Shown here piece after piece: positions 1-9,010 of a stretch of 64,000 bases of DNA. This DNA comes from Heyndrickxia sporothermodurans (lineage in GTDB: Bacteria; Bacillota; Bacilli; Bacillales; Bacillaceae_C). How positions within the stretch are numbered: position 1 is the first letter of the stretch; each line of letters opens with the position of its first letter. The DNA lies in the NCBI GenBank assembly GCA_018333075.1, contig BORH01000001.1, positions 1-64,000 of the forward strand. Direction: 5' to 3'. The notes beneath the pieces were generated by a model that was not told the origin of the DNA, searched no databases, and worked only from the letters and a program-made list of their open reading frames with translations. Made by a program: the position numbers and the translations under genes.

Positions 1-2
1 AC

Positions 3-71
3 GCGACTGTCGTTACAATCGTAGGAGAATCTTATCGTTTAAAGAATCATTTAGCGAAAGAAAATGAGTAA
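3..71 (+). CDS. istB: IstB-like ATPase of an IS21-family element, C-terminal end only
   Basis: An open frame enters from the left edge and ends with TAA at 69-71. Its last 22 residues read ATVVTIVGESYRLKNHLA and on, which matches the usual end of IS21-family IstB helper ATPases (a hydrophobic strand, then G-[DE]-S-Y-R-[LM]). IstB proteins assist the IstA transposase in target selection. Only this tail is in the window, so whether the full gene is intact is unknown. The sequence that follows looks like an element end. The call rests on a short motif. Confidence 0.6.
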   Translation, partial: ATVVTIVGESYRLKNHLAKENE

Positions 72-74
72 TTT

Positions 75-126
75 TGTACATTCTTATACAAGCGAAAGTG
101 TACATATTTGTGTTGACATTTATACA
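75..126. mobile_element. Probable right end of an IS21-type element
   Basis: Directly after the istB stop codon, two related 16-base units appear, TGTACATTCTTATACA at 75-90 and TGTTGACATTTATACA at 111-126. Both start with TGT and end with TATACA. IS21-family ends typically carry several short repeats and finish in a CA dinucleotide, so the element may end near 126. The partner end is outside the window, so the exact boundary is inferred. Confidence 0.4.
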
Positions 127-163
127 CCTACAACATTTTTAGTTGTAACTTAATTATTTTTCT

Positions 164-442
164 TTAGTCTATCATTTTAATTTCTTCTGGATTATATATA
201 TTAATTCCAGATAAGTTACGTAATACAGCTATATACAGACTTTTTGCAACATCTTTAGCTAAAATTGGTCTGTATTTTTTTTCCTTTTACTTGTGAATAA
301 AAGAATAATGATTTTGAATTTGCTACTATAAAGGATATGACAAGGAAGTTTTTTACACCTTGTATTTCGGCCAAACGAGCTGCTTGCAATGTATATTCAT
401 AATCACTTTATTAAAGTTTTCTTTTGTTTTCGCTTTCTTATA
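164..442 (-). pseudogene. Decayed NAD(P)-binding (HTATIP2/NmrA-like) oxidoreductase
   Basis: Read on the minus strand, three conserved blocks of this short-chain Rossmann family appear in the right order but in different frames. First is KKAKTKENFNKV (about 442-405). Next is DYEYTLQAARLAEIQGVKNF followed by a stretch ending in KSLFFYSQVKG (about 404-283). Last is PILAKDVAKSLYIAVLRNLS with a tail ending EEIKMID and a stop at 164-166. A one-base frameshift lies near 404, and the segment between VKG and PILAKD, normally some 50 residues, is deleted. No start codon or RBS remains. It is a nonfunctional remnant next to an IS end. Confidence 0.6.
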
Positions 443-665
443 TTTACCTCTCCAACATTATCCAATAACCCTTTACTAAAAGAAAAATGCCAAAAAAACT
501 GTCTTTAATTGAACAAACAATATATATCTTATCTCATCTAATTCATGTATTACAAAAAAGTATAAGTATTTAATGAGTAGTTATCTTAAATTTGACATAT
601 TTCAGTTCACCTTATAATACTATTATCGTAAATTATAATTGAAATGAATCCAGGGAGAGAAAAAT

Positions 666-1586
666 ATGGCAATAAGACCCTCGTTGTTACAAAGAGGAGA
701 TACGATTGGATTGGTTACACCTGGCAGCCCTCTTGATCCAAATGTTATAAATACTAGGGTACAAGTATTAAGAGATATGGGCTTTAATGTTGTTTTTGGC
801 AGTCACGTTTATTCACATTATGGCATCGTAGCTGCCCCACCTCAACAAAGAGCAGAAGATATAATGAATATGTTTAGAGATCCTAGTGTCAAAATGATCC
901 TTTCAACCCGGGGAGGAACCGGTGTTCAAACAATTCTTCCTTATTTAGATTTTGGTGTTATAAGCAATAGCCCTAAAATTATATCCGGTTATAGTGATGC
1001 CACGGTATTATTAAATATTTTGTATCTGTATAGTAATTTAATTACGTTCCACAGTTTAATGCTTATTGACTTTCAATCGGAAACTCCTCCTTATAATTAT
1101 GACCAATTTTTCAAAGCAACTTCTACGCTTGCTACTTCCAGGATCATCGAAAATCCACCGGACATTCCCCTGATGAGTTTGGTACCTGGTAATGTTACAG
1201 GTCCAATTGTCGGTGGAAATATGACTTCGTTAGTGAATACACTTGGCACACCATATGAAATAAATACAAAAGGGAAAATATTGTTTCTAGAAGAAACCCA
1301 CGCCCCTTCTACGATGATTTTTAGGTACCTTACTCAATTATTGATGGCAGGTAAATTTAAAGATTGTCTTGGGATTATCATGGGGGAATGTACGAATTGC
1401 CCTGTATCATATAATACATCCTATGTAGATTTAATTAATAATTTGTTAGTCCCCTTAAGAAAACCACTGATCATCAACCTTGCTACAGGACATGGTTATT
1501 ATAAAGCCGCTATTCCAATAGGTGCTAATGTTAATCTCAATTCGACAGAAGCTATATTGACTATTCTTGAACCTATTGTTTCTTAA
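666..1586 (+). CDS. LD-carboxypeptidase / MccF-like peptidase (family S66)
   Basis: This 306-residue protein has the hallmarks of serine peptidase family S66, which includes murein tetrapeptide LD-carboxypeptidases and MccF-type self-immunity peptidases. The nucleophile elbow is GYSDATVL with Ser110. The conserved acidic pair is in FLEE (Glu209/Glu210). The catalytic His276 lies in ATGHGYYKAAIPIG. The STRGGTGVQTILPYLD segment at 80-95 is also typical. There is no signal peptide, so it should be cytoplasmic, acting in cell-wall peptide recycling or detoxification of peptide-linked compounds. The start is preceded by GGGAGAG. It is the only complete plus-strand gene in the window and sits alone between insertion-sequence remnants, so recent acquisition is plausible. 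Family is confident, substrate is unknown. Confidence 0.85.
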   Translation: MAIRPSLLQRGDTIGLVTPGSPLDPNVINTRVQVLRDMGFNVVFGSHVYSHYGIVAAPPQQRAEDIMNMFRDPSVKMILSTRGGTGVQTILPYLDFGVISNSPKIISGYSDATVLLNILYLYSNLITFHSLMLIDFQSETPPYNYDQFFKATSTLATSRIIENPPDIPLMSLVPGNVTGPIVGGNMTSLVNTLGTPYEINTKGKILFLEETHAPSTMIFRYLTQLLMAGKFKDCLGIIMGECTNCPVSYNTSYVDLINNLLVPLRKPLIINLATGHGYYKAAIPIGANVNLNSTEAILTILEPIVS

Positions 1587-2003
1587 CTATATATAAATCC
1601 AAAAATCGGAAATTCTTTTAATAATCCTAATCCAAATTAAAACCCAAAACATAATTTCATTATTCAATTCCGGACCTGTTATTGACACAAGAAGACTGCA
1701 TCAATGATAGGTCTGGTCTTTATCTCAAGCACCTAACGATTGAAGAGTAGATTGACTTTCTTTATCTTTTTGTTATTCGTATCCTTACTGCTTATTAACT
1801 TTATGACATTTAAAATCTTCTCCATCTAAAATATTGTCATCTTTGGAATGGCAGAAATAATAAATTTTTTCCGTCTTTATTAAATGTCGTGGCATTCCTC
1901 GCTCCATATAAAATAGCTGTTTTTTTATATAAAATTATGAAATTATGAAACTATTTTTTTAGATCTGAGCTGAAGTTCGTGTTTTCCCAATGAGATTATT
2001 TGG
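1587..2003. other. AT-rich spacer with no recognisable gene
   Basis: I see no open frame of note, no convincing terminator for the S66 peptidase gene and no RNA gene. The composition is AT-rich and resembles degraded coding or insertion-sequence DNA. Confidence 0.5.
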
Positions 2004-2030
2004 GATAATATCGATATTATCGATATTATC
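2004..2030. repeat. Palindrome with an extra GATATTATC copy
   Basis: Positions 2004-2021 form a perfect 18-base palindrome, GATAATATC followed by GATATTATC, and a further GATATTATC follows at 2022-2030. It lies just ahead of the transposase remnant. It could be an element-end repeat, a protein-binding site or chance AT-rich sequence. Confidence 0.5.
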
Positions 2031-2045
2031 CAAACAAACCCTTAA

Positions 2046-2250
2046 AATTATGGTACTCAGAAAATTAAGGTTGAATTAATAAGTCGAGGACATACTGTTC
2101 AAAAAGAAGGATTGGACAAATTATGAAAGAACAAGGCCTTGTTTCTTTAATTATAGCCTAAATCGGAATCATATAAAGAATCAGAACAGAAAAATAAACT
2201 AAACCATGAGTTAACCAGATAAAGATTGTAAGTGACTAAACTTATGGTGT
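2046..2250 (+). mobile_element. IS3-family OrfB transposase remnant
   Basis: Broken frames read NYGTQKIKVELISRGHTV at 2046-2099, then after a frameshift RRIGQIMKEQGLVS, then NKLNHEL, and finally a KIVSD..TYG stretch near 2223-2247. These match, in order, the region of IS3-family OrfB around the first catalytic Asp block (the family pattern is VVSDLTYV). Several frameshifts and in-frame stops are present and more than half the protein is missing. It is an inactive fossil. Confidence 0.6.
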
Positions 2251-2323
2251 CTGCCAAGAATTTTTCAGAAGCACTCAAAAAAATCTAGTACTTAACACTA
2301 AAGTGGTCAAAATGTGGTCAATT

Positions 2324-2371
2324 CATAAAAAAACAAGGTAAAACCTTGATATATCAATGGTTTTACCTTGT
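2324..2371 (-). terminator. Intrinsic terminator of mutS-mutL
   Basis: Arms at 2333-2345 and 2359-2371 form a perfect 13-base-pair stem, ACAAGGTAAAACC against its complement. On the minus strand the stem is followed by a run of T residues. It lies just after the mutL stop codon. Confidence 0.9.
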
Positions 2372-2377
2372 AAGAAA

Positions 2378-4294
2378 TTACATGACTCTTTTAAACATTT
2401 TTTCCATATCATAAATAGAATAATGAATAATAATTGGTCTTCCATGTGGACATGTAAAAGGATCAGATGCTTGTCTAAGCTCATCGATTAGAGCTTGAAT
2501 TTCATCATTTCGCAAATGATGATTCGCTTTGATTGATGCTTTACAGCTCATCATAATGGCTGCTTCTTCGCGAAGCCTTTTAATATCTACTTTTTTCATT
2601 GTTAATAACTGCTCAATCATTTCTTCAATAATCTCTTGCTCATCTCCTTTTGGAAACCAAACAGGATGTGAACGTATAATAAAGCTATTATGTCCAAATG
2701 GTTCAAGGAAGACGCCTACTTTTTCAAGTTCTACAAGATTTTCTTGAATCTTAATGGATTCATCGGTTGAGTATTCAAATGTAATGGGTACAAGCAGTTC
2801 CTGTAATTCTTTTTCAACACGTCCAACCTTTTCACGAAAGTATTCATATTTAATCCGTTCTTGTGCTGCATGTTGATCAATAAGATATAAGCCTTTTTCA
2901 TTTTGTGCAAAGATGTACGTTCCATGCATTTGACCGATAGGATACATAGGAGGAATCCGTGATGCCTCTGGTTCTGCCAATTCCTCATCTATCATCTCCA
3001 CATCCTGATCCTCCATAACCTCAAAATGGTCCTCTATAACCACTGGTTTATCTGGAACATTTGGAAAAACAGAATCTTCCCTCAAAATTACAGGTTCATC
3101 GGTGGGTGTTGAAATATTTAGTTCATATATCTCTTTCATTTCCTCTGATTGACGTATCGTTTCATTTGATCGTGAAGGAGCTACATTCCTACTAAAATCC
3201 ACTTTCTGATCATTATTTTCTTTAGTTGATAAATGATCCAAATTCAACATCGTCTGTTCTACTTTTTGAACCGTTTTTTTAGCAGGTATCATCCCGCTCG
3301 GGATAAGCTCTCTTTTTTTGAAAGCTGACTTTATTGCTTCTGATACAAGTTGAAATAGTTCTTGTTCTTTACTTAGCCTTACCTCTAATTTAGCTGGATG
3401 TACATTCACATCGACTAAAATTGGATCCATATCAATGGCTAACAATACGATTGGAAAGCGTCCTATAGGCAATAACGTATGGTAACCCTCTTGAATCGCT
3501 TTGACAAGAGAATAATTTTTAATAAAGCGACCATTAATCATCGTTGATACATAGTTTCTAGATGCTCTTGTTATTTCAGGCATCGATATGTATCCATGTA
3601 TATTAAAGTCTAATGAACTAGCAGTAATAGGAATCATATTCTTTGCTATATTTACTCCATATATTGCTGCAAGAACCTGTCTGACATCACCATTTCCATT
3701 CGTTTGCAGTAGCATACGTTCATTATGACGTAATCGAATCGAAACTTCAGGGTGCGCAAGAGCTAATCGATTTACCACATCAGTGATATTTCCCAACTCA
3801 GTATGAATCGTTTTCATATACTTTAAACGTGCAGGTGTATTAAAAAATAGATTTGAAATGGTTATATCTGTTCCTCTACGACTAGAGGCTTTTTCGTGCT
3901 CAATTACTTTTCCACCTTCAATGATTATCTTTGTACCTGGATGATTTTCAACTGCTGTTACCATCTCCAAGCATGAGACAGATGCAATACTAGGAAGTGC
4001 TTCACCGCGAAATCCTAATGTTTTAATTCGAAATAGATCATTTTCATTTTTTATTTTACTTGTGGCATGACGTTGGAAAGCGATTAACACATCTTCTTCG
4101 TCAATTCCTGAACCATTATCAATAATACGGATTTTATTCAGTCCTGCTTCTTCTACATCGATTTCGATAACTGTACTACCTGCATCAATGGCATTCTCAA
4201 CTAGTTCCTTAACAACTGATGCTGGTCTTTCAACTACTTCACCAGCCGCAATCTTATTTGATAACCAATCATCTAACTGGATAATTTTTCCCAA
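2378..4294 (-). CDS. mutL: DNA mismatch repair protein MutL
   Basis: MutL couples mismatch recognition by MutS to strand incision. The 638-residue protein starts with a GHKL ATPase domain: ENAIDAG (33-39), DNGSGI (59-64), ATSK (77-80) and GFRGEAL (94-100). A variable acidic linker follows at about 340-440. The C-terminal dimerisation/endonuclease domain contains the metal-binding [12 protein letters not shown] motif, an SCKASIKA motif and CPHGRP near the end. These motifs mark an endonuclease-active MutL of the Bacillus type, as opposed to the E. coli type. The start is TTG at 4294 with AGGAGG about eight bases upstream; no better ATG is available. It lies 13 bases after mutS and shares its transcript and terminator. 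Confidence 0.97.
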   Translation of the reverse strand: MGKIIQLDDWLSNKIAAGEVVERPASVVKELVENAIDAGSTVIEIDVEEAGLNKIRIIDNGSGIDEEDVLIAFQRHATSKIKNENDLFRIKTLGFRGEALPSIASVSCLEMVTAVENHPGTKIIIEGGKVIEHEKASSRRGTDITISNLFFNTPARLKYMKTIHTELGNITDVVNRLALAHPEVSIRLRHNERMLLQTNGNGDVRQVLAAIYGVNIAKNMIPITASSLDFNIHGYISMPEITRASRNYVSTMINGRFIKNYSLVKAIQEGYHTLLPIGRFPIVLLAIDMDPILVDVNVHPAKLEVRLSKEQELFQLVSEAIKSAFKKRELIPSGMIPAKKTVQKVEQTMLNLDHLSTKENNDQKVDFSRNVAPSRSNETIRQSEEMKEIYELNISTPTDEPVILREDSVFPNVPDKPVVIEDHFEVMEDQDVEMIDEELAEPEASRIPPMYPIGQMHGTYIFAQNEKGLYLIDQHAAQERIKYEYFREKVGRVEKELQELLVPITFEYSTDESIKIQENLVELEKVGVFLEPFGHNSFIIRSHPVWFPKGDEQEIIEEMIEQLLTMKKVDIKRLREEAAIMMSCKASIKANHHLRNDEIQALIDELRQASDPFTCPHGRPIIIHYSIYDMEKMFKRVM

Positions 4295-4307
4295 AGGAGT
4301 CTACCTC

Positions 4308-6899
4308 CTAATTTTTTACCTTTTTCTGCAAATCATATAGAGCATTCATTGCTTGTAAAGGATTCATCTCTAAAAGATTTAACTGTTTAAGCTCTTCTAC
4401 GATTTTCTTTTCCTTATTCGTAACTTCATTTTTTCCTTTCGGCTTTGATTCTGCAAAGAAAGACAGCTGTGTCGTTTCTATAGGTTGCTCTTGTTTACTT
4501 AGATTTTGATCTACTTTTTTATTTTCATTTTCTAATTGGTGTAGAATTTCATTCGCACGCACAATTAATTCTTTTGGAAGCTCTGCTAATTCTGCTACAT
4601 GGATTCCATAGCTTTTATCAGCTGGTCCCTCTTTAATTTTGTGTAAAAATACAACCTTTCCATTTTGTTCAATTGCACTCACATGAACATTTTTCAATTG
4701 AGATAATGTTTGATCCAAAACAGTTAGTTCATGATAATGGGTTGAAAATAATGTCTTCGCACCAATTCTATCATGTATATATTCAATAATGGCTTGGGCA
4801 AGTGCCATCCCATCATAGGTTGATGTTCCGCGTCCAATTTCATCGAATAATATTAAACTATTTTTTGTTGCATTTGAAATTGCATTTTTTGCTTCAAGCA
4901 TTTCTACCATAAAAGTACTTTGTCCTGAAATTAGATCATCTGCTGCTCCAATTCGTGTAAACACTTGATCAAATATCGGTAATATCGCTTCACTTGCAGG
5001 AACAAAACATCCAACCTGTGCTAGAATTGCGGTTAAGGCAATTTGCCTCATATACGTGCTTTTCCCCGACATATTTGGTCCTGTAATTAATAATAACTCC
5101 CGCTCTGAATCTAAATGACAATCATTAGGAACATATTCCTGTGCATTCATTACTTTTTCAACGACAGGATGACGTCCATCCTTTATCATCACTTTTCGTT
5201 CTTGATTAAAAATTGGCTTAACAAAATGTCTTGTTTCACTAATTGTCGCAAAACATTGCAAAACATCAATTTCACTAACTATTTTCGCTAAATTTTGAAG
5301 CCTTGGAATGTATTCTTTTACAATTTCACGAATTTGAATAAATAAATCATATTCTAATTCCACGCTTTTCTCTTCAGCTTGTAGAATTAATGCTTCTTTT
5401 TCTTTTAATTCTGGTGTAATAAATCGCTCTGCATTCGCTAATGTTTGCTTACGTTCATATCGTCCATCTTCCAATAAATGTAGATTTGATTTAGTAACCT
5501 CGATAAAATAGCCAAACACCCGGTTATAGCCAATCTTTAATGACTTTATTCCAGTTCTAGTTCTTTCCTCTTGTTCAAGTGCCGCAAGCCAATTTTTCCC
5601 ATTCCTACTGGCATCTCTATATTTATCAAGCTCCTGATAATATCCATCTTGGATAATCCCTCCCTCTTTAATTGAGAGTGGTGGATTTGTAATGATAGCC
5701 CTTTCGAGTAAGTCAATTAAATCTTCACAAGGGTCCAATTTTTCACCAATATTATAGTCTTCCTCTAAATCGAGTTGTTCCATAGTTTGACGTATGATAG
5801 GGATTTGTTGTAAAGAAGCTTTTAATTGAATTAAATCACGTGCATTCACATTCCCGAAAGCTACACGTCCTGCTAATCTTTCTAAATCATAAACTTCTTT
5901 TAATTTTTCTCTTAAGTCCTGTCTTTCAAAAAAACGTTCAATGAGTGTTTGAACGATAAGTTGTCTTCGTTCAATTTCTTTTTGTTCAATCAATGGTCTA
6001 TCCAGCCAATGCTTTAATAACCGCCCCCCCATCGCAGTCATCGTTTCGTCTAACAACCAAAGAAGGGAGCCTTTTTTTCCTTTAGAACGAATCGTTTCGG
6101 TAATTTCTAAATTACGCTTTGAATAGTAATCAATTTTCATAAATTGATTCAATTCAACTTTTGTGACTGGTTGTAAATGATCTAAACTTCTCTTTTGAGT
6201 ACGATGTAAATAGTTTAATAATCTTATGACCGAAAGACGCATCTCTTCATCAGAAGAAATACTGGAAAGAAGGGTTGAATATTCTATTTTCTCTGTTATA
6301 TTATCTTCAATCGAAATAGTAGCATTTAATCGTTCAATTAATTGTTTTTGCATGTCCTTGTTGAACTGTGAAGTAACGACAATTTCTTTCGCACCTATAA
6401 TAGACATTTCATTTAACACAAGATCAAAGCTATTATCAATAATAGTGACACTATTTTCACCTGTCGATAAATCGGTATAAGCTATTCCAAATGATTGGTC
6501 AAATTCTGAAATAGAGGCAATATAATTATTCTCTTTCTCAACTAATCCCTTTCCTTCCATTTTCGTTCCTGGAGTAATCAGTTGAACAACCTCTCTCTTC
6601 ACAACCCCTTTAGCTTGCTTGGGATCTTCAACTTGTTCACAAATTGCTACCTTATAGCCTTTTTCAATTAAAACATCAATATAATTGGCTGCTGCATGAT
6701 AAGGTACTCCACACATAGGAATTCTCTCATTGCTGCCACCATCTCGGCTTGTTAATGTTATTTCCAGCTCCTGTGATGCTTTTGTAGCATCCTCAAAAAA
6801 CATTTCGTAAAAATCACCTAAGCGAAAAAATAAAAAGGCATCCTGGTAATCTGCCTTTACTTGTAAATATTGTTGAATCATTGGAGTATATTGACTCAT
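4308..6899 (-). CDS. mutS: DNA mismatch repair protein MutS
   Basis: MutS binds mispaired or looped bases and recruits MutL. The 863-residue protein has the N-terminal mismatch-binding domain with the [11 protein letters not shown] motif (the Phe-x-Glu that stacks on the mismatch), connector, lever and clamp domains, and the ABC-type ATPase. Walker A is GPNMSGKST near residue 605, and the Walker B/signature region reads [16 protein letters not shown]. The STHYHEL switch histidine is present. The length is normal for Bacillus MutS. The start ATG at 6899 has GGAAAGGA upstream. In Bacillus subtilis mutSL directly follow cotE; here a VOC-fold gene separates them. Confidence 0.97.
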   Translation of the reverse strand: MSQYTPMIQQYLQVKADYQDAFLFFRLGDFYEMFFEDATKASQELEITLTSRDGGSNERIPMCGVPYHAAANYIDVLIEKGYKVAICEQVEDPKQAKGVVKREVVQLITPGTKMEGKGLVEKENNYIASISEFDQSFGIAYTDLSTGENSVTIIDNSFDLVLNEMSIIGAKEIVVTSQFNKDMQKQLIERLNATISIEDNITEKIEYSTLLSSISSDEEMRLSVIRLLNYLHRTQKRSLDHLQPVTKVELNQFMKIDYYSKRNLEITETIRSKGKKGSLLWLLDETMTAMGGRLLKHWLDRPLIEQKEIERRQLIVQTLIERFFERQDLREKLKEVYDLERLAGRVAFGNVNARDLIQLKASLQQIPIIRQTMEQLDLEEDYNIGEKLDPCEDLIDLLERAIITNPPLSIKEGGIIQDGYYQELDKYRDASRNGKNWLAALEQEERTRTGIKSLKIGYNRVFGYFIEVTKSNLHLLEDGRYERKQTLANAERFITPELKEKEALILQAEEKSVELEYDLFIQIREIVKEYIPRLQNLAKIVSEIDVLQCFATISETRHFVKPIFNQERKVMIKDGRHPVVEKVMNAQEYVPNDCHLDSERELLLITGPNMSGKSTYMRQIALTAILAQVGCFVPASEAILPIFDQVFTRIGAADDLISGQSTFMVEMLEAKNAISNATKNSLILFDEIGRGTSTYDGMALAQAIIEYIHDRIGAKTLFSTHYHELTVLDQTLSQLKNVHVSAIEQNGKVVFLHKIKEGPADKSYGIHVAELAELPKELIVRANEILHQLENENKKVDQNLSKQEQPIETTQLSFFAESKPKGKNEVTNKEKKIVEELKQLNLLEMNPLQAMNALYDLQKKVKN

Positions 6900-7017
6900 T
6901 TTCTACATAATCCTTTCCGTACATCTATCTATTTGATTCTCATATTATAACATAATTTAATAGAATTCTTCATCGAATCTAGATGGGAATATACGAAAGG
7001 ATTGATTCACTATTTTA

Positions 7018-7392
7018 TTATTCATTGATATATTCAAGAAATTCTAATCTGTTACCAAATGGATCATATACATGCAATCGAGTTCTTCCTTCAATCGGCG
7101 GCTCTTCTTGTATTTTAATATTCTCTTGCAAAAGAATTTTTTTAAGCACATGTATATTTTTCACTATTAAACCAGGATGCGCTTTTTTTGCTGGTACAAA
7201 GTTTTCTTCCACCCCAATATGTATTTCCTGATGTCCGCATTGAAACCAGCAACCTCCACGACCTATTAGATTTTCTGGTTTTGGAATTTCTTCGAGTCTG
7301 AGTACTCTCCCATAAAAATCTCTAGCTTTTCCCTCACAATCTTTAGGTGCAGCTACCTGCACATGATCAATTCCCTGAAAATGAAAAGACAT
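7018..7392 (-). CDS. VOC/glyoxalase-fold protein
   Basis: This 124-residue single-domain protein has the vicinal-oxygen-chelate pattern. An N-terminal strand IDHVQVAAP supplies His10 as a likely metal ligand. Then come FYGRVLRLEEIPKP, a middle QEIHIGVEE strand, and a C-terminal DPFGNRLEFLEY block whose Glu is the usual last ligand. Members include glyoxalase I, bleomycin/fosfomycin resistance proteins and dioxygenases, so substrate cannot be assigned. It is an extra gene compared with the cotE-mutS junction of B. subtilis. An RBS (GGAGAG) precedes ATG at 7392. It probably has its own promoter in the 7393-7540 region, which also carries an 11-base inverted repeat. Confidence 0.75.
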   Translation of the reverse strand: MSFHFQGIDHVQVAAPKDCEGKARDFYGRVLRLEEIPKPENLIGRGGCWFQCGHQEIHIGVEENFVPAKKAHPGLIVKNIHVLKKILLQENIKIQEEPPIEGRTRLHVYDPFGNRLEFLEYINE

Positions 7393-7508
7393 TTATTTCT
7401 CTCCTTCCTATTTACTGGTTATCTTAAGTGTAATGTATTCAATCAATGCAACATTTTTTAAACCTTTACAATTATTTTACTATGTTACCCGAAATTTTCC
7501 TCTTACAT

Positions 7509-7534
7509 TTTACTTATGATTGGTCATAAGTAAA
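7509..7534. repeat. 11-bp perfect inverted repeat upstream of the VOC gene
   Basis: TTTACTTATGA at 7509-7519 and TCATAAGTAAA at 7524-7534 are perfect inverted arms around a TTGG loop, about 120 bases upstream of the VOC gene start and just after the cotE terminator. It may be an operator for a dimeric regulator. No T-run follows on either strand to suggest a terminator. Confidence 0.5.
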
Positions 7535-7537
7535 AGA

Positions 7538-7562
7538 AAAAACTAGGAGATCTGTCTCCTAG
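7538..7562 (-). terminator. Intrinsic terminator of cotE
   Basis: CTAGGAGA (7543-7550) pairs with TCTCCTAG (7555-7562) around a four-base loop. On the minus strand it is followed by TTTTTTC. It lies some 50 bases after the cotE stop codon. Confidence 0.85.
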
Positions 7563-7613
7563 CCTAAAACCTAATTTATTTTAACTCCATTCATTTAATG
7601 ATCGAACAAAGAC

Positions 7614-8156
7614 CTATTCCTCTTCTGATCCTACTAAAAAGTCTGGATTTAATTCTTCAAATTCTTCTTCATCTAATTCATCTTCCCATTCGTCATCACA
7701 ATTACATCCATCAGGATGGATTGCTACACATACTTTTGTTTCTCCTATCACCTCTACTAGAAATTCTCTTTCAACATTCACAATCACCTTATTTCCATTA
7801 GGTGAAATTACAGCTTCGATACAATTAGGTTGCTGTAAGACTCTTGCAACAACTTCCTTATCATCAAGGCAATCCGGATCACGGTAATTTAATTTGACAA
7901 TATCAGAGTACTCTACTTTTTCTGTGACAACAGATGTTTTCGTATTATCACTGTGAGAGTACCAGACATTTATATCGTATGAGCCACGGATTTCAACTTT
8001 TTTGTCTTTTTTCTTTGCCTCATACATATGATTGATAATCCAGCAACCTAATATGCTCGATGGATGATGCGGTGGGCAGATCGTATGATTGGACTGTGTA
8101 AATTTTCTGCCCTTCGCAACGACTGCTTTTGTTATTATTTCTCTGTATTCTGCCAT
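7614..8156 (-). CDS. cotE: Outer spore coat morphogenetic protein CotE
   Basis: CotE is assembled around the forespore in the mother cell and recruits outer-coat proteins. The 180-residue sequence has the conserved N-terminus [18 protein letters not shown], the central [16 protein letters not shown] and [20 protein letters not shown] blocks, and the family's acidic C-terminal tail (residues about 155-180, mostly Asp and Glu). The length matches B. subtilis CotE (181 residues). GAGGAGG precedes the ATG at 8156. The gene has its own terminator and stands as a separate unit between ricA and mutS. A CATAAGAA element at 8226-8233 could be part of a SigE-type promoter, but I could not fit both boxes well. 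Confidence 0.96.
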   Translation of the reverse strand: MAEYREIITKAVVAKGRKFTQSNHTICPPHHPSSILGCWIINHMYEAKKKDKKVEIRGSYDINVWYSHSDNTKTSVVTEKVEYSDIVKLNYRDPDCLDDKEVVARVLQQPNCIEAVISPNGNKVIVNVEREFLVEVIGETKVCVAIHPDGCNCDDEWEDELDEEEFEELNPDFLVGSEEE

Positions 8157-8411
8157 TCGAGCGAAACCTCCTCATTTATTTTCATTTCATCCTATGCATG
8201 GCAATCGTCTATTGTGCGAACAATTTTCTTATGTCCTAGATTAATCCTAATTATTTTTCCGCTAAAAAAACAACTAGTTGAGAAGAATCGCTTCTAAGTA
8301 ATTTGCTATGAACGTTTATAGGTTATTTCATTATATGTAAACGAATTGTTTGTGTTCTAGGCACTAAAGTTTTATCGTTCAACTCGTTGCTATTCAAAAG
8401 AAATCGATAAA

Positions 8412-8452
8412 ATGACACAAAAAAAAGCCATCACTTGGATGGCTTTTTTTAT
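8412..8452 (-). terminator. Intrinsic terminator of miaB-ricA
   Basis: AAAAAAAGCCATC and GATGGC followed by a T-run enclose a short loop (ACTTG), giving a strong hairpin with T-runs on both strands. It lies about 125 bases downstream of ricA, so it terminates the miaB-ricA transcript, and could work in both directions. Confidence 0.85.
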
Positions 8453-8575
8453 GTTTTACTAAATAAAGAACATACGAGTTCTATATACTAATTAAGTCAA
8501 AAATCTCTTATTTAAAACTATAAAATTAGAATTTAATTTCATTAATTTGTAATTACTAATTAGCAAGTAATGTAA

Positions 8576-9010
8576 TTAATCACAACTTCCTGGAGTACTA
8601 TTTCTTAATTTGGATCCAGTTTCTCCTGAAAGCATATCTCCACCAGTAGAAGTAATAATTTCATCTGTTACTGTATTTGAAATTGTGGCAGCAACAAGCT
8701 GCAATAAATCATTTACATCAGCTTGTGATTGTTTAAATTCCTGTACAATTGGTATTTCATCCAATTCTTCTTCAATCTTCTCAATTTTTTCCTCTACCAT
8801 TTTCAATGCTTCTGATTTTCCATAGTGTTGGAAGTTTACCGCTTGTTTTTGTAGACTTTTAATGCTGGCGATCATTTCACGAACTTTTTGATTCTCATTT
8901 ATATGTGCTTCAGCTCGTTTGAAGAAATCTACCTCTTCTGTTTCTGAAATCATTTTTGCAATTTCTGTCGCTCGTTCTACTATTTCATCCTTTGTGTAGC
9001 GTTTCACCAT
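8576..9010 (-). CDS. ricA: RicA (YmcA), subunit of the RNase Y-regulating Y-complex
   Basis: RicA, RicF and RicT form a complex that acts with RNase Y in mRNA processing and promotes competence, biofilm formation and sporulation in B. subtilis. The 144-residue protein is of the ComK/YlbF-like (DUF964) helical family: long amphipathic helices with KRYTKDEIVERATEIAKMI at the N-terminus and the conserved FKQSQADVNDLLQLVA segment. The B. subtilis protein is 143 residues. The ATG at 9010 abuts the miaB stop codon, so the two are translated from one transcript. The rny gene, encoding its partner RNase Y, lies a few genes upstream. Confidence 0.9.
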   Translation of the reverse strand: MVKRYTKDEIVERATEIAKMISETEEVDFFKRAEAHINENQKVREMIASIKSLQKQAVNFQHYGKSEALKMVEEKIEKIEEELDEIPIVQEFKQSQADVNDLLQLVAATISNTVTDEIITSTGGDMLSGETGSKLRNSTPGSCD

